Below, in pieces: positions 1 through 8,756 of a stretch of DNA of 64,000 nt; the stretch's first letter is position 1; the number at the start of each line of letters is the position of its first letter. Source of the stretch: Weeksellaceae bacterium TAE3-ERU29 (GTDB lineage Bacteria > Bacteroidota > Bacteroidia > Flavobacteriales > Weeksellaceae); contig JAHUUM010000005.1 in the NCBI GenBank assembly GCA_019218445.1, positions 62,001 to 126,000 of the forward strand, in the 5' to 3' direction. The translations under genes were made by a program, and so were the position numbers. The notes below the pieces were generated by a model that was not told the origin of the DNA, ran no database searches, and was given only the letters and a program-made list of their open reading frames with translations.

Positions 1-896
1 AAAAAGGAAATATAGAAAAGCTCGTTACCGAAATCTATAAAGCTATGGATGCCGTATCTGATATGTACGACTATTGTATCACCTTTGTAAATGACGGAAG
101 TGACGACGGTACTTTAGAATTGCTAATGGAAATGAGCAAGTTAGATAAACGCATTAAATATTTGCATTTCTCTAAAAATTTTGGGCATCAATTAGCTGTA
201 AAAGCCGGTATTGATTACTCCAAAGAAGATATTGTCATTTCTATGGATGCCGATTTACAGCATCCGCCCGGAATGATTCCTTTGTTATTACAAAAGTGGA
301 AAGAAGGATTTCAGGTAGTGAATACGTTACGAGTATATCCTGAAAATATCTCAAAAAAGAAAAGATTAACTTCCAGAGGATTTTATAAGATACTGAATTT
401 CATATCAGAAGAAAAAATTATTGACGGGTCGGCAGATTTTCGTTTAATGGATAAATTGGTTGTGAATATTATCAAAAAAATGGACGAAAGTGAGCCTTTT
501 CTCAGAGGAATTATCCCTTGGGTAGGATTTTCTCAAACATATGTTCCATATCAAGCACATCAGCGATTCTCAGGGAAAACTAAATATACTATTAAAAAAA
601 TGTTTTCTCTCGCTATTTCCGGAATGACTTCTTTTAGTGTAAAGCCATTGTATTTTGGAGTTTATTTAGGATTTTTGTTTTCATTTCTTTCTATTTTATA
701 CGTACCTTACGTTGCGTATTCTTTCATCAACGGAAGTGAAATTTCGGGTTGGGCTTCCTTGATTATGACGATTGTCTTTTTTGGCGGATTACAACTTTCC
801 ATTTTGGGAATTATCGGAATTTATATCGGGAAAGTATTTAAACAAACTAAAAATCGTCCCAACTACATTGTTCAACATAAAAATTTACAAGAATGA
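1..896 (+). CDS. Family 2 glycosyltransferase, membrane-anchored (5' end cut off by window)
   Basis: The first internal ATG is at position 45, but the frame is open back to the window edge and encodes KGNIEKLVTEIYKA just before it. That is the usual stretch after the N-terminal 'PVYNEE' strand of this family, so the true start lies outside. From the ATG, the GT2 fold shows FVNDGSDDGT (about residues 14-23) and the metal-binding MDADLQHPP (about 67-75), followed by two hydrophobic segments (about 200-230 and 240-265). This is the DPM1/GtrB layout: a sugar nucleotide is used to glycosylate a polyprenyl phosphate at the inner membrane. The stop overlaps the next start (ATGA), so it is translationally coupled to the polysaccharide deacetylase. 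The exact sugar cannot be read. Confidence 0.9.
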   Translation, partial: KGNIEKLVTEIYKAMDAVSDMYDYCITFVNDGSDDGTLELLMEMSKLDKRIKYLHFSKNFGHQLAVKAGIDYSKEDIVISMDADLQHPPGMIPLLLQKWKEGFQVVNTLRVYPENISKKKRLTSRGFYKILNFISEEKIIDGSADFRLMDKLVVNIIKKMDESEPFLRGIIPWVGFSQTYVPYQAHQRFSGKTKYTIKKMFSLAISGMTSFSVKPLYFGVYLGFLFSFLSILYVPYVAYSFINGSEISGWASLIMTIVFFGGLQLSILGIIGIYIGKVFKQTKNRPNYIVQHKNLQE

Positions 897-1657
897 TTTT
901 CTTAAGTTTTGATATAGAAGAGTTTGATATGCCAAAGGAATATGGTTTTGATATTCCTTTTGATGACCAAATTCAAATTTCTCAAAAGGGATTGCAATAT
1001 ATTTTGGATTTATTGAAAAAATATAATTGCAAAGCGACTTTTTTCTCTACCGTAATCTTTGCCAATGCAAGTAAAGATTTGGTAAACAGACTGATAAATG
1101 AAGGGCACGAATTAGCTTCACACACCTATTATCATTCAGATTTTGAAAATTCACATTTATTAAAATCTAAAAAAGCATTGGAAGAAGAATTTGGCGTAAC
1201 CATTGAAGGACTGCGTATGCCTCGAATGGCAGAAGTATCTGATAATGAAGTAGAAAAAGCGGGTTATAGATATAATTCTTCCATAAATCCTACTTATTTA
1301 CCGGGACGATATAAGAAAAATCACATTTCGAGAAAATATTTTAAAAGTAATGGTGTTTGGCAAATCCCGACAGCGGTCAGTACGTGGTTTCGTATTCCTC
1401 TATTTTGGTTGAGTTTTCATAATTTCCCTTTGAAAATTTATAAATGGTTAGTCAAAAAAGCTATAAAATCAGAAGGTTATGCGGTTTTATATTTCCACCC
1501 GTGGGAATTTACGGATTTAGACAAAAAAGAATATAACTTTCCTTTTTACGTTCGTAGAAATACAGGTGAAAAAATGGTTTCTCGCTTTGAAAAGCTATTG
1601 CAATGGATACAGAAAAATAATATCAAAACCGAAGTTTGTAAAAATTTGGTGAAGTAA
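893..1657 (+). CDS. Polysaccharide deacetylase (NodB-like, family CE4)
   Basis: This 254-residue protein begins in the ATGA overlap with the glycosyltransferase. It carries the NodB pattern: FDIEEFD at residues 6-12 (catalytic and metal Asp), the SHTYYH metal motif (H-x3-H) near residue 76, and a late YFHPWEF near residue 201 that fits the third active-site motif. The family removes N-acetyl groups from amino sugars of surface polysaccharide, lipid-linked sugar or peptidoglycan. There is no signal peptide, so a cytoplasmic lipid-linked substrate made by the partner GT2 is a reasonable inference. It ends just before a strong hairpin terminator. Confidence 0.88.
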   Translation: MIFLSFDIEEFDMPKEYGFDIPFDDQIQISQKGLQYILDLLKKYNCKATFFSTVIFANASKDLVNRLINEGHELASHTYYHSDFENSHLLKSKKALEEEFGVTIEGLRMPRMAEVSDNEVEKAGYRYNSSINPTYLPGRYKKNHISRKYFKSNGVWQIPTAVSTWFRIPLFWLSFHNFPLKIYKWLVKKAIKSEGYAVLYFHPWEFTDLDKKEYNFPFYVRRNTGEKMVSRFEKLLQWIQKNNIKTEVCKNLVK

Positions 1658-1664
1658 AATCAAT

Positions 1665-1700
1665 AAAAAACGGCTTCCAATAATTGAGAAGCCGTTTTTT
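1665..1700. terminator. Bidirectional rho-independent terminator
   Basis: The arms AAAAAACGGCTTC and GAAGCCGTTTTTT pair perfectly around a 10-base loop, with T runs on either strand. It sits between convergent genes and can serve both. Confidence 0.9.
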
Positions 1701-1714
1701 CAAATTATTTATTT

Positions 1715-2497
1715 TTAAGCTTTTATAATAGCTTCCATTTTTTCTTTTTGTTCATTAGCTAATTCCGCATCAACCAAAATTCGCCCACTGTGCTCATCTA
1801 AAATGATTTTTTTACGCATAGCAATTTCCATTTGTCTTTGAGGTGGAATTGTAAAGAAAGATCCTGCCGAAGCTCCTCTTTCTAAAGCAACTACTGCTAA
1901 TCCGTTTTTTACAGATGCACGTATTTTTTGATATGCTTTTAATAATTTACCCTCAATTGATTGACTGTACTCTTCTGCTAAAGCATTTAATCTCTCTTCT
2001 TCTTTTTCAGTTTCTTTTACAATATTTTCTAATTCAGATTTTTTATGCTCGAGATACTCTTTATGAGAATTAATCTTCTCATTTAGTTCTTCTTGTTTCT
2101 CTTTTTGGAAATCAATTTTAGCACTAAACTCTTTACTTTTCTTTTCGCTATGTTCTATTTCTAATTCTTGATACTCTATTTCTTTAGATAAAGCCTCAAA
2201 CTCTCTGTTATTTCTAACATTGTCTTGTTGCTTTGTGTACTTTTTAATTAAAGCAGCAGCTGTTTTCATAGCTTCTTTTTCCTCTTTAATTTTTTGCTCT
2301 AAAGTTTTTATATCTTCTTCTATCTTAGCATAACGCTTTTCTTTACCTGCAATATCATCTTCTAAATCTTGCACTTCTAAAGGTAGCTCTCCTCTGGTAT
2401 TGCGTATCTCATCTAAGCGAGAATCAATTAATTGAAGGTCATATAAACTACGTAATTTCTCTTCAACGGTTGCTTCACTATTTTTATTCTTAGCCAT
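1715..2497 (-). CDS. Coiled-coil protein of the C4-type zinc-ribbon family, zinc ligands lost
   Basis: Nearly all of residues 10-195 form charged heptad-like coiled coil. The last 60 residues match the end of the zf-RING_7 (DR0291/CdsZ-like) family, normally written 'ERGxCGGC...IPPQ...CExCGRILV'. Here the four cysteines are replaced: ERGASAGS, IPPQRQMEIAMRKK, then DEHSGRILV. The fold is recognisable but cannot bind zinc through cysteine. From memory, Flavobacteriia homologs share this loss, so it may be a lineage trait. It lies one base downstream of the Nif3-like gene, a pairing typical of Bacteroidota, so the two are probably co-transcribed. The molecular role is unknown. Confidence 0.8.
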   Translation of the reverse strand: MAKNKNSEATVEEKLRSLYDLQLIDSRLDEIRNTRGELPLEVQDLEDDIAGKEKRYAKIEEDIKTLEQKIKEEKEAMKTAAALIKKYTKQQDNVRNNREFEALSKEIEYQELEIEHSEKKSKEFSAKIDFQKEKQEELNEKINSHKEYLEHKKSELENIVKETEKEEERLNALAEEYSQSIEGKLLKAYQKIRASVKNGLAVVALERGASAGSFFTIPPQRQMEIAMRKKIILDEHSGRILVDAELANEQKEKMEAIIKA

Positions 2498-2498
2498 A

Positions 2499-3596
2499 TT
2501 ATTTAAAATAATTTATCGGATTTGTATTTACATTTGATGTAAGGAATGCAAAATTACTAAAAATTTCTGAAAGATAGTCGGTTATATGAAATTTATTAAA
2601 TTGTTCTGATTCATAATGCCCTACATCACACAATAATATCTGATTTTCTGCTAAAAAGAAATCATGATATTTTAAATCGGCAGTAACTAAAACATCAGCT
2701 CTGGCACTCTTTGCAGCATTAATTGCAAATGCTCCTGAACCGCCTAAAATTGCTACTTTTTTAATTTCTTTATTTAATAATTTTGAATGACGTACAACTT
2801 CTGTCGGAATTTTACTTTTTAAATATCTTAGAAATTCTGCATCAGTCATAGGTTCTTGTAATTCACCTACTTGTCCCATTCCCGTAGTTTGGTCGTTATT
2901 ATTTAAAGGAATCACATCATAAGCAACTTCCTCATACGGATGCTCTTGTTTCATAATAGAAATAGCCGAAGATAATTGATGTTTTTTGACTAATATTTCT
3001 ACTTTTAATTCCGCCTCTTGATGTTGCTTCCCTATTTCTCCCAAAGTAGGGTTTGCATTTTCTATTGGTTTAAAAGTCCCTATTCCTTCAGAGTTGAAAC
3101 TGCATTCAGAGTAATTTCCTATTTTCCCAATTTCCGCATTAAATAAAGCATCTTTTACTTTATCTGCATCTGCTTTCGGTACAAAAAAGATAAGTTTATA
3201 TAGAATATCTTCATTTGGAATTAAAATTTGAGTATTTTTCAATCCTAATTCTTTGGCAATTCTGCCATTTACACCATTTAATTGAGCATCTAAGTTTGTA
3301 TGAATTGCATATATCGCAATATTATTTTGAATGGCTTTTATTACAATTTGTTCCACTCGGTTTTTCCCTGTAATACTTTTTAAACCATTAAAAATTAACG
3401 GATGAAAACATATAATTAAACCAGCTTTATTATCTATTGCTTCCTGTATTACCTCATCTGTAATTTCAAAAGCAACCAGAGCTTTATAAATTTCGTTTTC
3501 AGCATTTCCTAATTGTAGCCCAACATTATCAAAATCTTCTGCATATTGTGTAGGTGCCCATTTTTCTAACGCTTGTATAATTTCTTTTATCTTCAA
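2499..3596 (-). CDS. Nif3-like (YbgI/DUF34) dinuclear metal protein
   Basis: At 365 residues this is the long form of the family, in which two Nif3 halves flank an inserted PII/CutA-like domain (about residues 125-230, with HPYEEVAYDV). Metal-site candidates are FHPLIF (about residue 66; E. coli YbgI has HHP here, so the first His is missing), HTNLD (about 101), and CDVGHYESEQ near the end, which supplies the last His and Glu. The family is often mislabelled GTP cyclohydrolase I type 2; its reaction is not settled. It is the first gene of a two-gene unit with the coiled-coil protein. Confidence 0.88.
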   Translation of the reverse strand: MKIKEIIQALEKWAPTQYAEDFDNVGLQLGNAENEIYKALVAFEITDEVIQEAIDNKAGLIICFHPLIFNGLKSITGKNRVEQIVIKAIQNNIAIYAIHTNLDAQLNGVNGRIAKELGLKNTQILIPNEDILYKLIFFVPKADADKVKDALFNAEIGKIGNYSECSFNSEGIGTFKPIENANPTLGEIGKQHQEAELKVEILVKKHQLSSAISIMKQEHPYEEVAYDVIPLNNNDQTTGMGQVGELQEPMTDAEFLRYLKSKIPTEVVRHSKLLNKEIKKVAILGGSGAFAINAAKSARADVLVTADLKYHDFFLAENQILLCDVGHYESEQFNKFHITDYLSEIFSNFAFLTSNVNTNPINYFK

Positions 3597-3620
3597 AATT
3601 AATTGTTTTAGTAAAGATAT

Positions 3621-3648
3621 AAAGATTTCTAAATTAAAAGAAATCTTT
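3621..3648. terminator. Hairpin with perfect 10-bp stem, likely terminator for the 3672-4367 gene
   Basis: AAAGATTTCT and AGAAATCTTT are separated by eight bases. It lies just downstream of the minus-strand gene at 3672-4367, but the T tract after the stem is only moderate. Confidence 0.55.
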
Positions 3649-3671
3649 ATACCTCTCCTCTGCTAATCAAT

Positions 3672-4367
3672 TTATAGAATTTCTTTTAGTTTCTCTGCTA
3701 TATTTTCTTTTTTACAAATATTACTATAATTTCTTTTATATCCTAAAAAATGAATATTCTCTTCTTCATAAAAAGCATAACCAAATTCTTTAGAATTGTC
3801 CCAAGTATCTTTTACATTATAAAATATATCATCAAACTCGCTATAAACAGACTTCCCTTCAAAAATAACAATTTTAGGTTTCAGTATTTTTATTAAAGAA
3901 ACCGAGAAATCAATACACTTACAATAATAATCATTAAAGTTATATTCTGATTGATTTATACATTTTTTTATGTCTGAAATATTATCTGTTGCAATATGAT
4001 ATAAATTAGTTTTAACACTTTGTTTCTCTAATATTTTTATAATTTCATTATCCTTATACTGTAAAACTGGTGAGCGGAAAATATCAACTGTTTCTTTCGC
4101 TAAGGGATAATTATATTCATTATCAAAATAATCTAAATAAGAAATTCTCTCTGATAAAAATCTGATACTGTAATGTCTCTCCTTACTTCCTGCTCCAGGG
4201 TTTATTCCTATAAATAAAATTTCTGGATTCATTTTTAATTCTCCGTCTATTACCTCAAACCCGTAATAAAGTTCTTTTGCTTTTTCGCTTTGAAGTAATT
4301 TCTTATTTAAATCTTCTAAATAAGTTTCTACTTCTTCTTTCCATTTTTGTATAGTCTTATTTTCCAT
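3672..4367 (-). CDS. Unknown protein, possibly uracil-DNA-glycosylase superfamily fold
   Basis: This 231-residue soluble protein contains ILFIGINPGAGSKERHY (about residues 50-66), which resembles motif A (GxxPG) of the uracil-DNA glycosylase superfamily. Near residues 155-170 is a hydrophobic strand LIKILKPKIVIFEGKS, as seen before the late part of that fold. A C-terminal HFLGYKRNY occupies the place of the family's motif B. I do not recognise it as a named family, and the catalytic polar residues cannot be assigned by eye. It is very AT-rich, stands alone between the Nif3 gene and tamL, and could be an accessory gene. Confidence 0.55.
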   Translation of the reverse strand: MENKTIQKWKEEVETYLEDLNKKLLQSEKAKELYYGFEVIDGELKMNPEILFIGINPGAGSKERHYSIRFLSERISYLDYFDNEYNYPLAKETVDIFRSPVLQYKDNEIIKILEKQSVKTNLYHIATDNISDIKKCINQSEYNFNDYYCKCIDFSVSLIKILKPKIVIFEGKSVYSEFDDIFYNVKDTWDNSKEFGYAFYEEENIHFLGYKRNYSNICKKENIAEKLKEIL

Positions 4368-4380
4368 AAAAGTAATTTCA

Positions 4381-6942
4381 TTAAAAAGGATAATTTATCC
4401 CGAATTGAATTCTCGGTTTTAAGAAATTAAAATCTCTTACCCATCTGTTGCCTTCTTCATAAGCAGGGTCGTGTAATTTATATGCAAAATCCAGTCTGGC
4501 AATAACAAAAGTAAAATCGAATCTTAATCCAAAACCACCACCAACACCTAATTGTTTGTAAAATCTATTAAATTTAAATTGAGTTCTGGAATTATCATCT
4601 TTTACACTCCAAATGTTTCCGGCATCTATAAAAGTTGCTCCGTGTAATATTCCGGATAATGGAAAACGGTATTCAGCATTAAAAGTCAATTTCATATCGT
4701 CTATATAAGTTCCGGAATCATTTGGTCTTAATGGAGAAGGAGAAAGTTCATAGGCTTTCCAAGCTCTTACGTCATTAGATCCTCCACCAAAATAGGACTT
4801 GCTAAATGGTATGGTTGTAGAATTTCCGTAAGGGATTGCAATACCAAAAAGCCCTCTTAAGGCTATGGCATTTTTGTTAGGTAAGTTAAATGTTTTTCTT
4901 ACATCTAAATCAAATCTAAAATATTCTGAATAAGGAACTCCTCCTATGAGCGATACTTTTTCTCCGAGGAAGTTTTCTTGTTTTTCGAAGTTAAATACAG
5001 CATCTGCAAGTCTTAATAACGCTCCACTTACTGATGCTCCTGCATATATATTCCAAGGATTTTTTTTATTAATTTTTTTGTTTTCATTATAGTGTAGTGA
5101 GACTCCTATCGGTTGAATAAAGACATCTTGTGTTATACTTTTCTTTCTGAAAATCATATTCCTGAAATCGGTATAATCTTCAAAATTATAGTTTCCTCCC
5201 ACAGAGGGAAGATTTTTAGCAAATTCGTCATCTTGATATATCAACTGATCTAACTCTTGTTCATTTATTTCTCCATTTTTATATAAATCTGCAATGTATG
5301 GACTGTATTTAAAGAAAGAATCATAAGTTTCTTCTTTTAGTTGATTATCTAAAGTAAAGATTCTATAATATTTATCTTTATCCTCATTTTTTATATATTG
5401 AAAATTAAGTGGTTCAATAGTTATATTACTTAATCCCGGTTGGAATTTATAGTTGAGATAAGCTAAATAATTCCTACCTCCTAAACCTATACTTTTTTGC
5501 CGGCTAAGCCCTAAACCTACCGCTGATTTCAGATTATATTTTTTAGGCAAGAATTCACTTACATGAGGGATTAAAACCCAACGAGGAAAAGACAATTCTG
5601 TATTAAATCCTAACTCATAAGCATTAAAGAATTGCTCTTCTGCTCCTGCTTTATTTACTGTTCCTACAGTACCTCTTAGGTTAAATTCTAAATTTTCACC
5701 TCCTTTAAAAATATTTCTGGTTAATAATCTTAATCCCGGAGAAACTCCGAAGTTTAAAAATTGAGAATACATTGCTTCAAATGTTAACTCTAAATCATAT
5801 TTAGGCTTAGGTTGAAGAAATATTTTTAAATTAATTAATGAATCTTGTACATTTTCTTCCGGTACAATCGAAGTTAAAAAAAAGTTTTCTCTGTCAAAAA
5901 TAAGAGTTCTGGTTTCATCAATGGTTTTATCACTATAAATATCACCCTCTTTTATAGTAATTGCATTGGTGAAAACTTGAGGTTTAAATTTGATTTTCTT
6001 ATCAGATTTTATTGCATAACCTTTATAGTTTTCCGTAAATGCTATATCGTTATTAACATTATTGGGGAAGATTTCTATTTTCCCGAATTTATATTTTATA
6101 AAGTTTTTAATGCTATCATTCTTAGGCTTAGCAATTCTCATTGTAACACCTAATTGCTTAGAATCTGTACTATCTACTTTAAAAATAAGTTCATCTCCTA
6201 ACTCATCAAATCGGTAATATCCGTTATTTCTAAAAATTCGGGTAATTCGATCTCTTTCAGCTTCAAAGTTTCTCACATCAAAACGTTGCCCTATTTTTAC
6301 TTCAGAATCCTCAACAGATTCGTTATAAAGCCTTTCCATATCTGTATTTACAATTGCTTGATTGTAATTTTTGATATAAGAGGGTTCTTTAATATCAATG
6401 TTATAAGTAACGGTAGCTTTCTGTGCCGAGGAATCTATTTTAAATATAGGAGATACTTTCGCATCAAAATAACCTCTACTGAAATACATTTCCTCTAAAT
6501 TTTTAGCAGAAGAATAACTTAAAGTAGAATCTAAAATTACAGGCTCTGTACCCCATTTATAAAACTGACGATAAAGGAATTCATTTTTTCCTACGTATTT
6601 ATTGAGTCCGTTTTTTATATAAATACTGTCTAAAAGTTGTTGATTTCTTTCATCTCTGGTATAGCTGTAATATTCCTCAAAAGAAGAGTCAAATTTCTTG
6701 GGAACAAAGTTATACATCCAGTCTTGAAACGGTAAAAAACCAAATACTTTAGAGTTTGGCTTTTGTGTAACATAACCTTCTAAATCTTTTTTGAATGCCT
6801 TTTCGCCTTCAAATCTATATTTATTAGAGTTTAAATAAAACTCATCATCTTTTAGCTTTCTGGTAACACTGCAAGAAGACAATATTAAAATAAAAATACC
6901 TGAAATTAATATTATTAATATCTTTGATTGCTTAAAATTCAT
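4381..6942 (-). CDS. tamL: TamL, lipoprotein BamA/TamA-type outer-membrane assembly factor
   Basis: 853 residues with a lipoprotein signal (lipobox LSSC, Cys24) followed by VTRKLKDDEFYLNSNKY, a hallmark of Bacteroidota TamL. POTRA-like modules fill the first half, and a 16-strand Omp85 barrel fills the second half, ending in the aromatic IQFGINYPF. TamL is the Bacteroidota counterpart of TamA and works with TamB to place proteins or lipids in the outer membrane. tamB is 15 kb away at 22062-26558 rather than adjacent. The gene is divergent from a TrmH-type methyltransferase with only 26 bp between the starts, so their promoters overlap each other's genes. Confidence 0.92.
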   Translation of the reverse strand: MNFKQSKILIILISGIFILILSSCSVTRKLKDDEFYLNSNKYRFEGEKAFKKDLEGYVTQKPNSKVFGFLPFQDWMYNFVPKKFDSSFEEYYSYTRDERNQQLLDSIYIKNGLNKYVGKNEFLYRQFYKWGTEPVILDSTLSYSSAKNLEEMYFSRGYFDAKVSPIFKIDSSAQKATVTYNIDIKEPSYIKNYNQAIVNTDMERLYNESVEDSEVKIGQRFDVRNFEAERDRITRIFRNNGYYRFDELGDELIFKVDSTDSKQLGVTMRIAKPKNDSIKNFIKYKFGKIEIFPNNVNNDIAFTENYKGYAIKSDKKIKFKPQVFTNAITIKEGDIYSDKTIDETRTLIFDRENFFLTSIVPEENVQDSLINLKIFLQPKPKYDLELTFEAMYSQFLNFGVSPGLRLLTRNIFKGGENLEFNLRGTVGTVNKAGAEEQFFNAYELGFNTELSFPRWVLIPHVSEFLPKKYNLKSAVGLGLSRQKSIGLGGRNYLAYLNYKFQPGLSNITIEPLNFQYIKNEDKDKYYRIFTLDNQLKEETYDSFFKYSPYIADLYKNGEINEQELDQLIYQDDEFAKNLPSVGGNYNFEDYTDFRNMIFRKKSITQDVFIQPIGVSLHYNENKKINKKNPWNIYAGASVSGALLRLADAVFNFEKQENFLGEKVSLIGGVPYSEYFRFDLDVRKTFNLPNKNAIALRGLFGIAIPYGNSTTIPFSKSYFGGGSNDVRAWKAYELSPSPLRPNDSGTYIDDMKLTFNAEYRFPLSGILHGATFIDAGNIWSVKDDNSRTQFKFNRFYKQLGVGGGFGLRFDFTFVIARLDFAYKLHDPAYEEGNRWVRDFNFLKPRIQFGINYPF
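6919..6926 (+). promoter_or_regulatory. -7 box for the TrmH gene, inside tamL
   Basis: TATCTTTG matches the Bacteroidota -7 consensus TAnnTTTG. It lies 43 bp before the methyltransferase ATG, inside the tamL signal-peptide codons on the opposite strand. No clear -33 TTG was found. Confidence 0.5.
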
Positions 6943-6961
6943 AAATCATCTAATAAAAACA

Positions 6962-6969
6962 CAAATATA
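6962..6969 (-). promoter_or_regulatory. -7 box for tamL, touching the TrmH start codon
   Basis: On the minus strand this reads TATATTTG, a perfect TAnnTTTG box 20 bp from the tamL ATG. Its upstream end overlaps the A of the methyltransferase ATG (6969). Confidence 0.55.
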
Positions 6970-7697
6970 TGGTATCTAAAGCTACAATAAAACTTATTAA
7001 AAGTTTACAACAAAAAAAATATAGAAATAAGACTAATTTATTTGTAGTAGAAGGAGTGAAATCTGTTCAGGAGTTTATGAATGGCTCTTTTAATTTGGAA
7101 TATTTATTTTATGAAGATTCTGTTTCTTCTCTTTTTAACTCGGGCGAAATTGTAAATCCCACTCAACTTAGCCAAATGTCAGGGCTTAAAACTCCTCAAA
7201 AAGTTATAGCTGTTTTTAATCAAAAGAGAAGTGATTTAAAAATAAAATCAGATTTAATAATAGCTTTAGATAATTTGCAAGATCCGGGAAATTTAGGAAC
7301 GATTATACGTTCGGCAGATTGGTTTGGAGTTCAAAAAATCATTTGTAATACTGATACAGTTGATTGTTTTAATCCTAAGGTCATTCAGGCATGTATGGGG
7401 TCGCTTAATCGTGTAGAGGTGGAGTACTTAGATTTAAAAGCATTTTTAGAAAACTACAACGGAAACGTGTATGGTACTTTTATGAATGGTGAAAATATTT
7501 ATAATACTAATTTATCTGCTGAGGGGATAATTGTTATGGGAAATGAAGGAAATGGAATCTCCGAAGAAATAGCAAATTTATGTACTCATAAAATAACAAT
7601 TCCGCAAAGTCCTAATAATAATTCTACAGAGAGTTTAAATGTTGCTATTGCAACTTCTATTATTATAAGTGAGTTTAGCCGAACTAAATTAATGTAA
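6969..7697 (+). CDS. TrmH/SpoU-family RNA 2'-O-methyltransferase
   Basis: 242 residues. After an N-terminal substrate-binding part come the three SPOUT motifs: LDNLQDPGNLGTIIRSADWFG (about residues 96-116), VMGNEGNGIS (about 190-199) and IPQSPNNNSTESLNVA (about 212-227). The knotted SPOUT fold methylates a ribose 2'-OH in rRNA or tRNA using S-adenosylmethionine. Whether this is an RlmB-like 23S enzyme cannot be decided. A divergent arrangement with tamL is common in flavobacteria. Confidence 0.9.
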   Translation: MVSKATIKLIKSLQQKKYRNKTNLFVVEGVKSVQEFMNGSFNLEYLFYEDSVSSLFNSGEIVNPTQLSQMSGLKTPQKVIAVFNQKRSDLKIKSDLIIALDNLQDPGNLGTIIRSADWFGVQKIICNTDTVDCFNPKVIQACMGSLNRVEVEYLDLKAFLENYNGNVYGTFMNGENIYNTNLSAEGIIVMGNEGNGISEEIANLCTHKITIPQSPNNNSTESLNVAIATSIIISEFSRTKLM

Positions 7698-7713
7698 TCT
7701 TAATTTTAGTCAT

Positions 7714-7745
7714 AAAAAAACCACTCCAATATTGAAGTGGTTTTT
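7714..7745. terminator. Bidirectional rho-independent terminator
   Basis: Arms AAAAACCACTCCAAT and ATTGAAGTGGTTTTT form a nearly perfect hairpin between the convergent TrmH and rpmA genes, with A and T runs on both sides. Confidence 0.88.
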
Positions 7746-7767
7746 AACTTTTTATAGTTAGTAGTAA

Positions 7768-8028
7768 TTAATCTACGTAAGGTTCTACTGAAACATAAGA
7801 GCGATTATCTCTTTTCTTTCTGAATACAACTTTACCATCTACCAAAGCAAATAAAGTGTGGTCTTTTCCTATACCAACATTATTTCCCGGGTGGTGTTTT
7901 GTACCACGTTGACGAACGATTATATTACCAGCTACGGCATTTTGTCCACCAAAAATTTTTACTCCAAGTCGTTTCGATTCTGAATCACGACCGTTCTTGG
8001 AACTACCAACTCCTTTCTTGTGTGCCAT
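7768..8028 (-). CDS. rpmA: 50S ribosomal protein L27
   Basis: 86 residues beginning [16 protein letters not shown], with the family signature around [15 protein letters not shown] (about residues 34-48). L27 reaches the peptidyl-transferase centre through its N-terminus. The Ala-His-Lys-Lys start is directly encoded, without the cleavable leader found in Firmicutes. It follows rplU by 18 bp, the standard rplU-rpmA operon. Confidence 0.97.
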   Translation of the reverse strand: MAHKKGVGSSKNGRDSESKRLGVKIFGGQNAVAGNIIVRQRGTKHHPGNNVGIGKDHTLFALVDGKVVFRKKRDNRSYVSVEPYVD

Positions 8029-8046
8029 TTCTTTTTACTTTTTTAA

Positions 8047-8676
8047 TTATTGTTTACTACCACTTTTTAGTTCATCTTGCCAAGCTTTAAGCTCTTCAAT
8101 TTTACCATCGGCAGCCATTTGTGCTTGTTTAGGCCAAGTTTCAGTATCCATAGAAGCATAGATACCACCTTTTGGTTCTAAAATAGCTTTTAATTCTTCT
8201 GCAGACTTAGCTGCTAAATCACTCAAAGTTTTTATTCCATTTTCATTGAATAATTCTTGAGTTTTAGGTCCGATACCTTCTACAATCGTCAAATCATCTT
8301 GTTTAGAAGATTTAGACGCTTTTGGTGTAGATTTAGTTTCTTTTTTAGGAGCTTTTTTCTCTGTTCTTTCACCTCCAATAGAAATAATTTCTATTTTAGT
8401 TAAAGAAGCACGGAATCCATTTTTCTTTTTGTATCCCTTTCTTCTTTTCTTTTTGAAAACAACAACTTTATCTCCTTTTAAGTGTTCAACAATTTTTGCT
8501 TCAACTGTTAAACCTTCTATAACTGGGGCGCCAAGTGTTACGTTTCCGTTATCAGTAAGTAAAACTCTATCTAAAGTGATAGAATCTCCTGCCTCACCTT
8601 TTAATCGGTTTACGAATAAGTACTGGTCTTGCTCAACTTTGTATTGAAGCCCTGCTATCTCTACAATCGCGTACAT
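8047..8676 (-). CDS. rplU: 50S ribosomal protein L21 with C-terminal helix-hairpin-helix extension
   Basis: Residues 1-103 are ordinary L21 ([17 protein letters not shown]... [14 protein letters not shown]). A Lys/Ser/Pro-rich linker (about 104-126) then leads to an extra domain of about 80 residues with the helix-hairpin-helix signature [19 protein letters not shown] (about 129-147) and a Trp-containing tail. A typical L21 has about 103 residues, so this one is doubled. From memory, many Bacteroidota L21 proteins carry such a tail, whose purpose on the ribosome is not established. A consensus promoter precedes the gene. Confidence 0.95.
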   Translation of the reverse strand: MYAIVEIAGLQYKVEQDQYLFVNRLKGEAGDSITLDRVLLTDNGNVTLGAPVIEGLTVEAKIVEHLKGDKVVVFKKKRRKGYKKKNGFRASLTKIEIISIGGERTEKKAPKKETKSTPKASKSSKQDDLTIVEGIGPKTQELFNENGIKTLSDLAAKSAEELKAILEPKGGIYASMDTETWPKQAQMAADGKIEELKAWQDELKSGSKQ

Positions 8677-8703
8677 TTATTATAAATTTAAAATTTCGAA
8701 CTG

Positions 8704-8733
8704 CAAATATAAGGATTTATTTTTTTATTGCAA
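8704..8733 (-). promoter_or_regulatory. Consensus Bacteroidota promoter of rplU-rpmA
   Basis: On the minus strand, TTG (8733-8731), a 19-bp spacer and TATATTTG (8711-8704) match the Bacteroidota housekeeping consensus TTG-N19-TAnnTTTG exactly. The rplU ATG is 27 bp further on. Confidence 0.75.
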
Positions 8734-8756
8734 GTTCTTAAGGATTTCTTTTTCGT

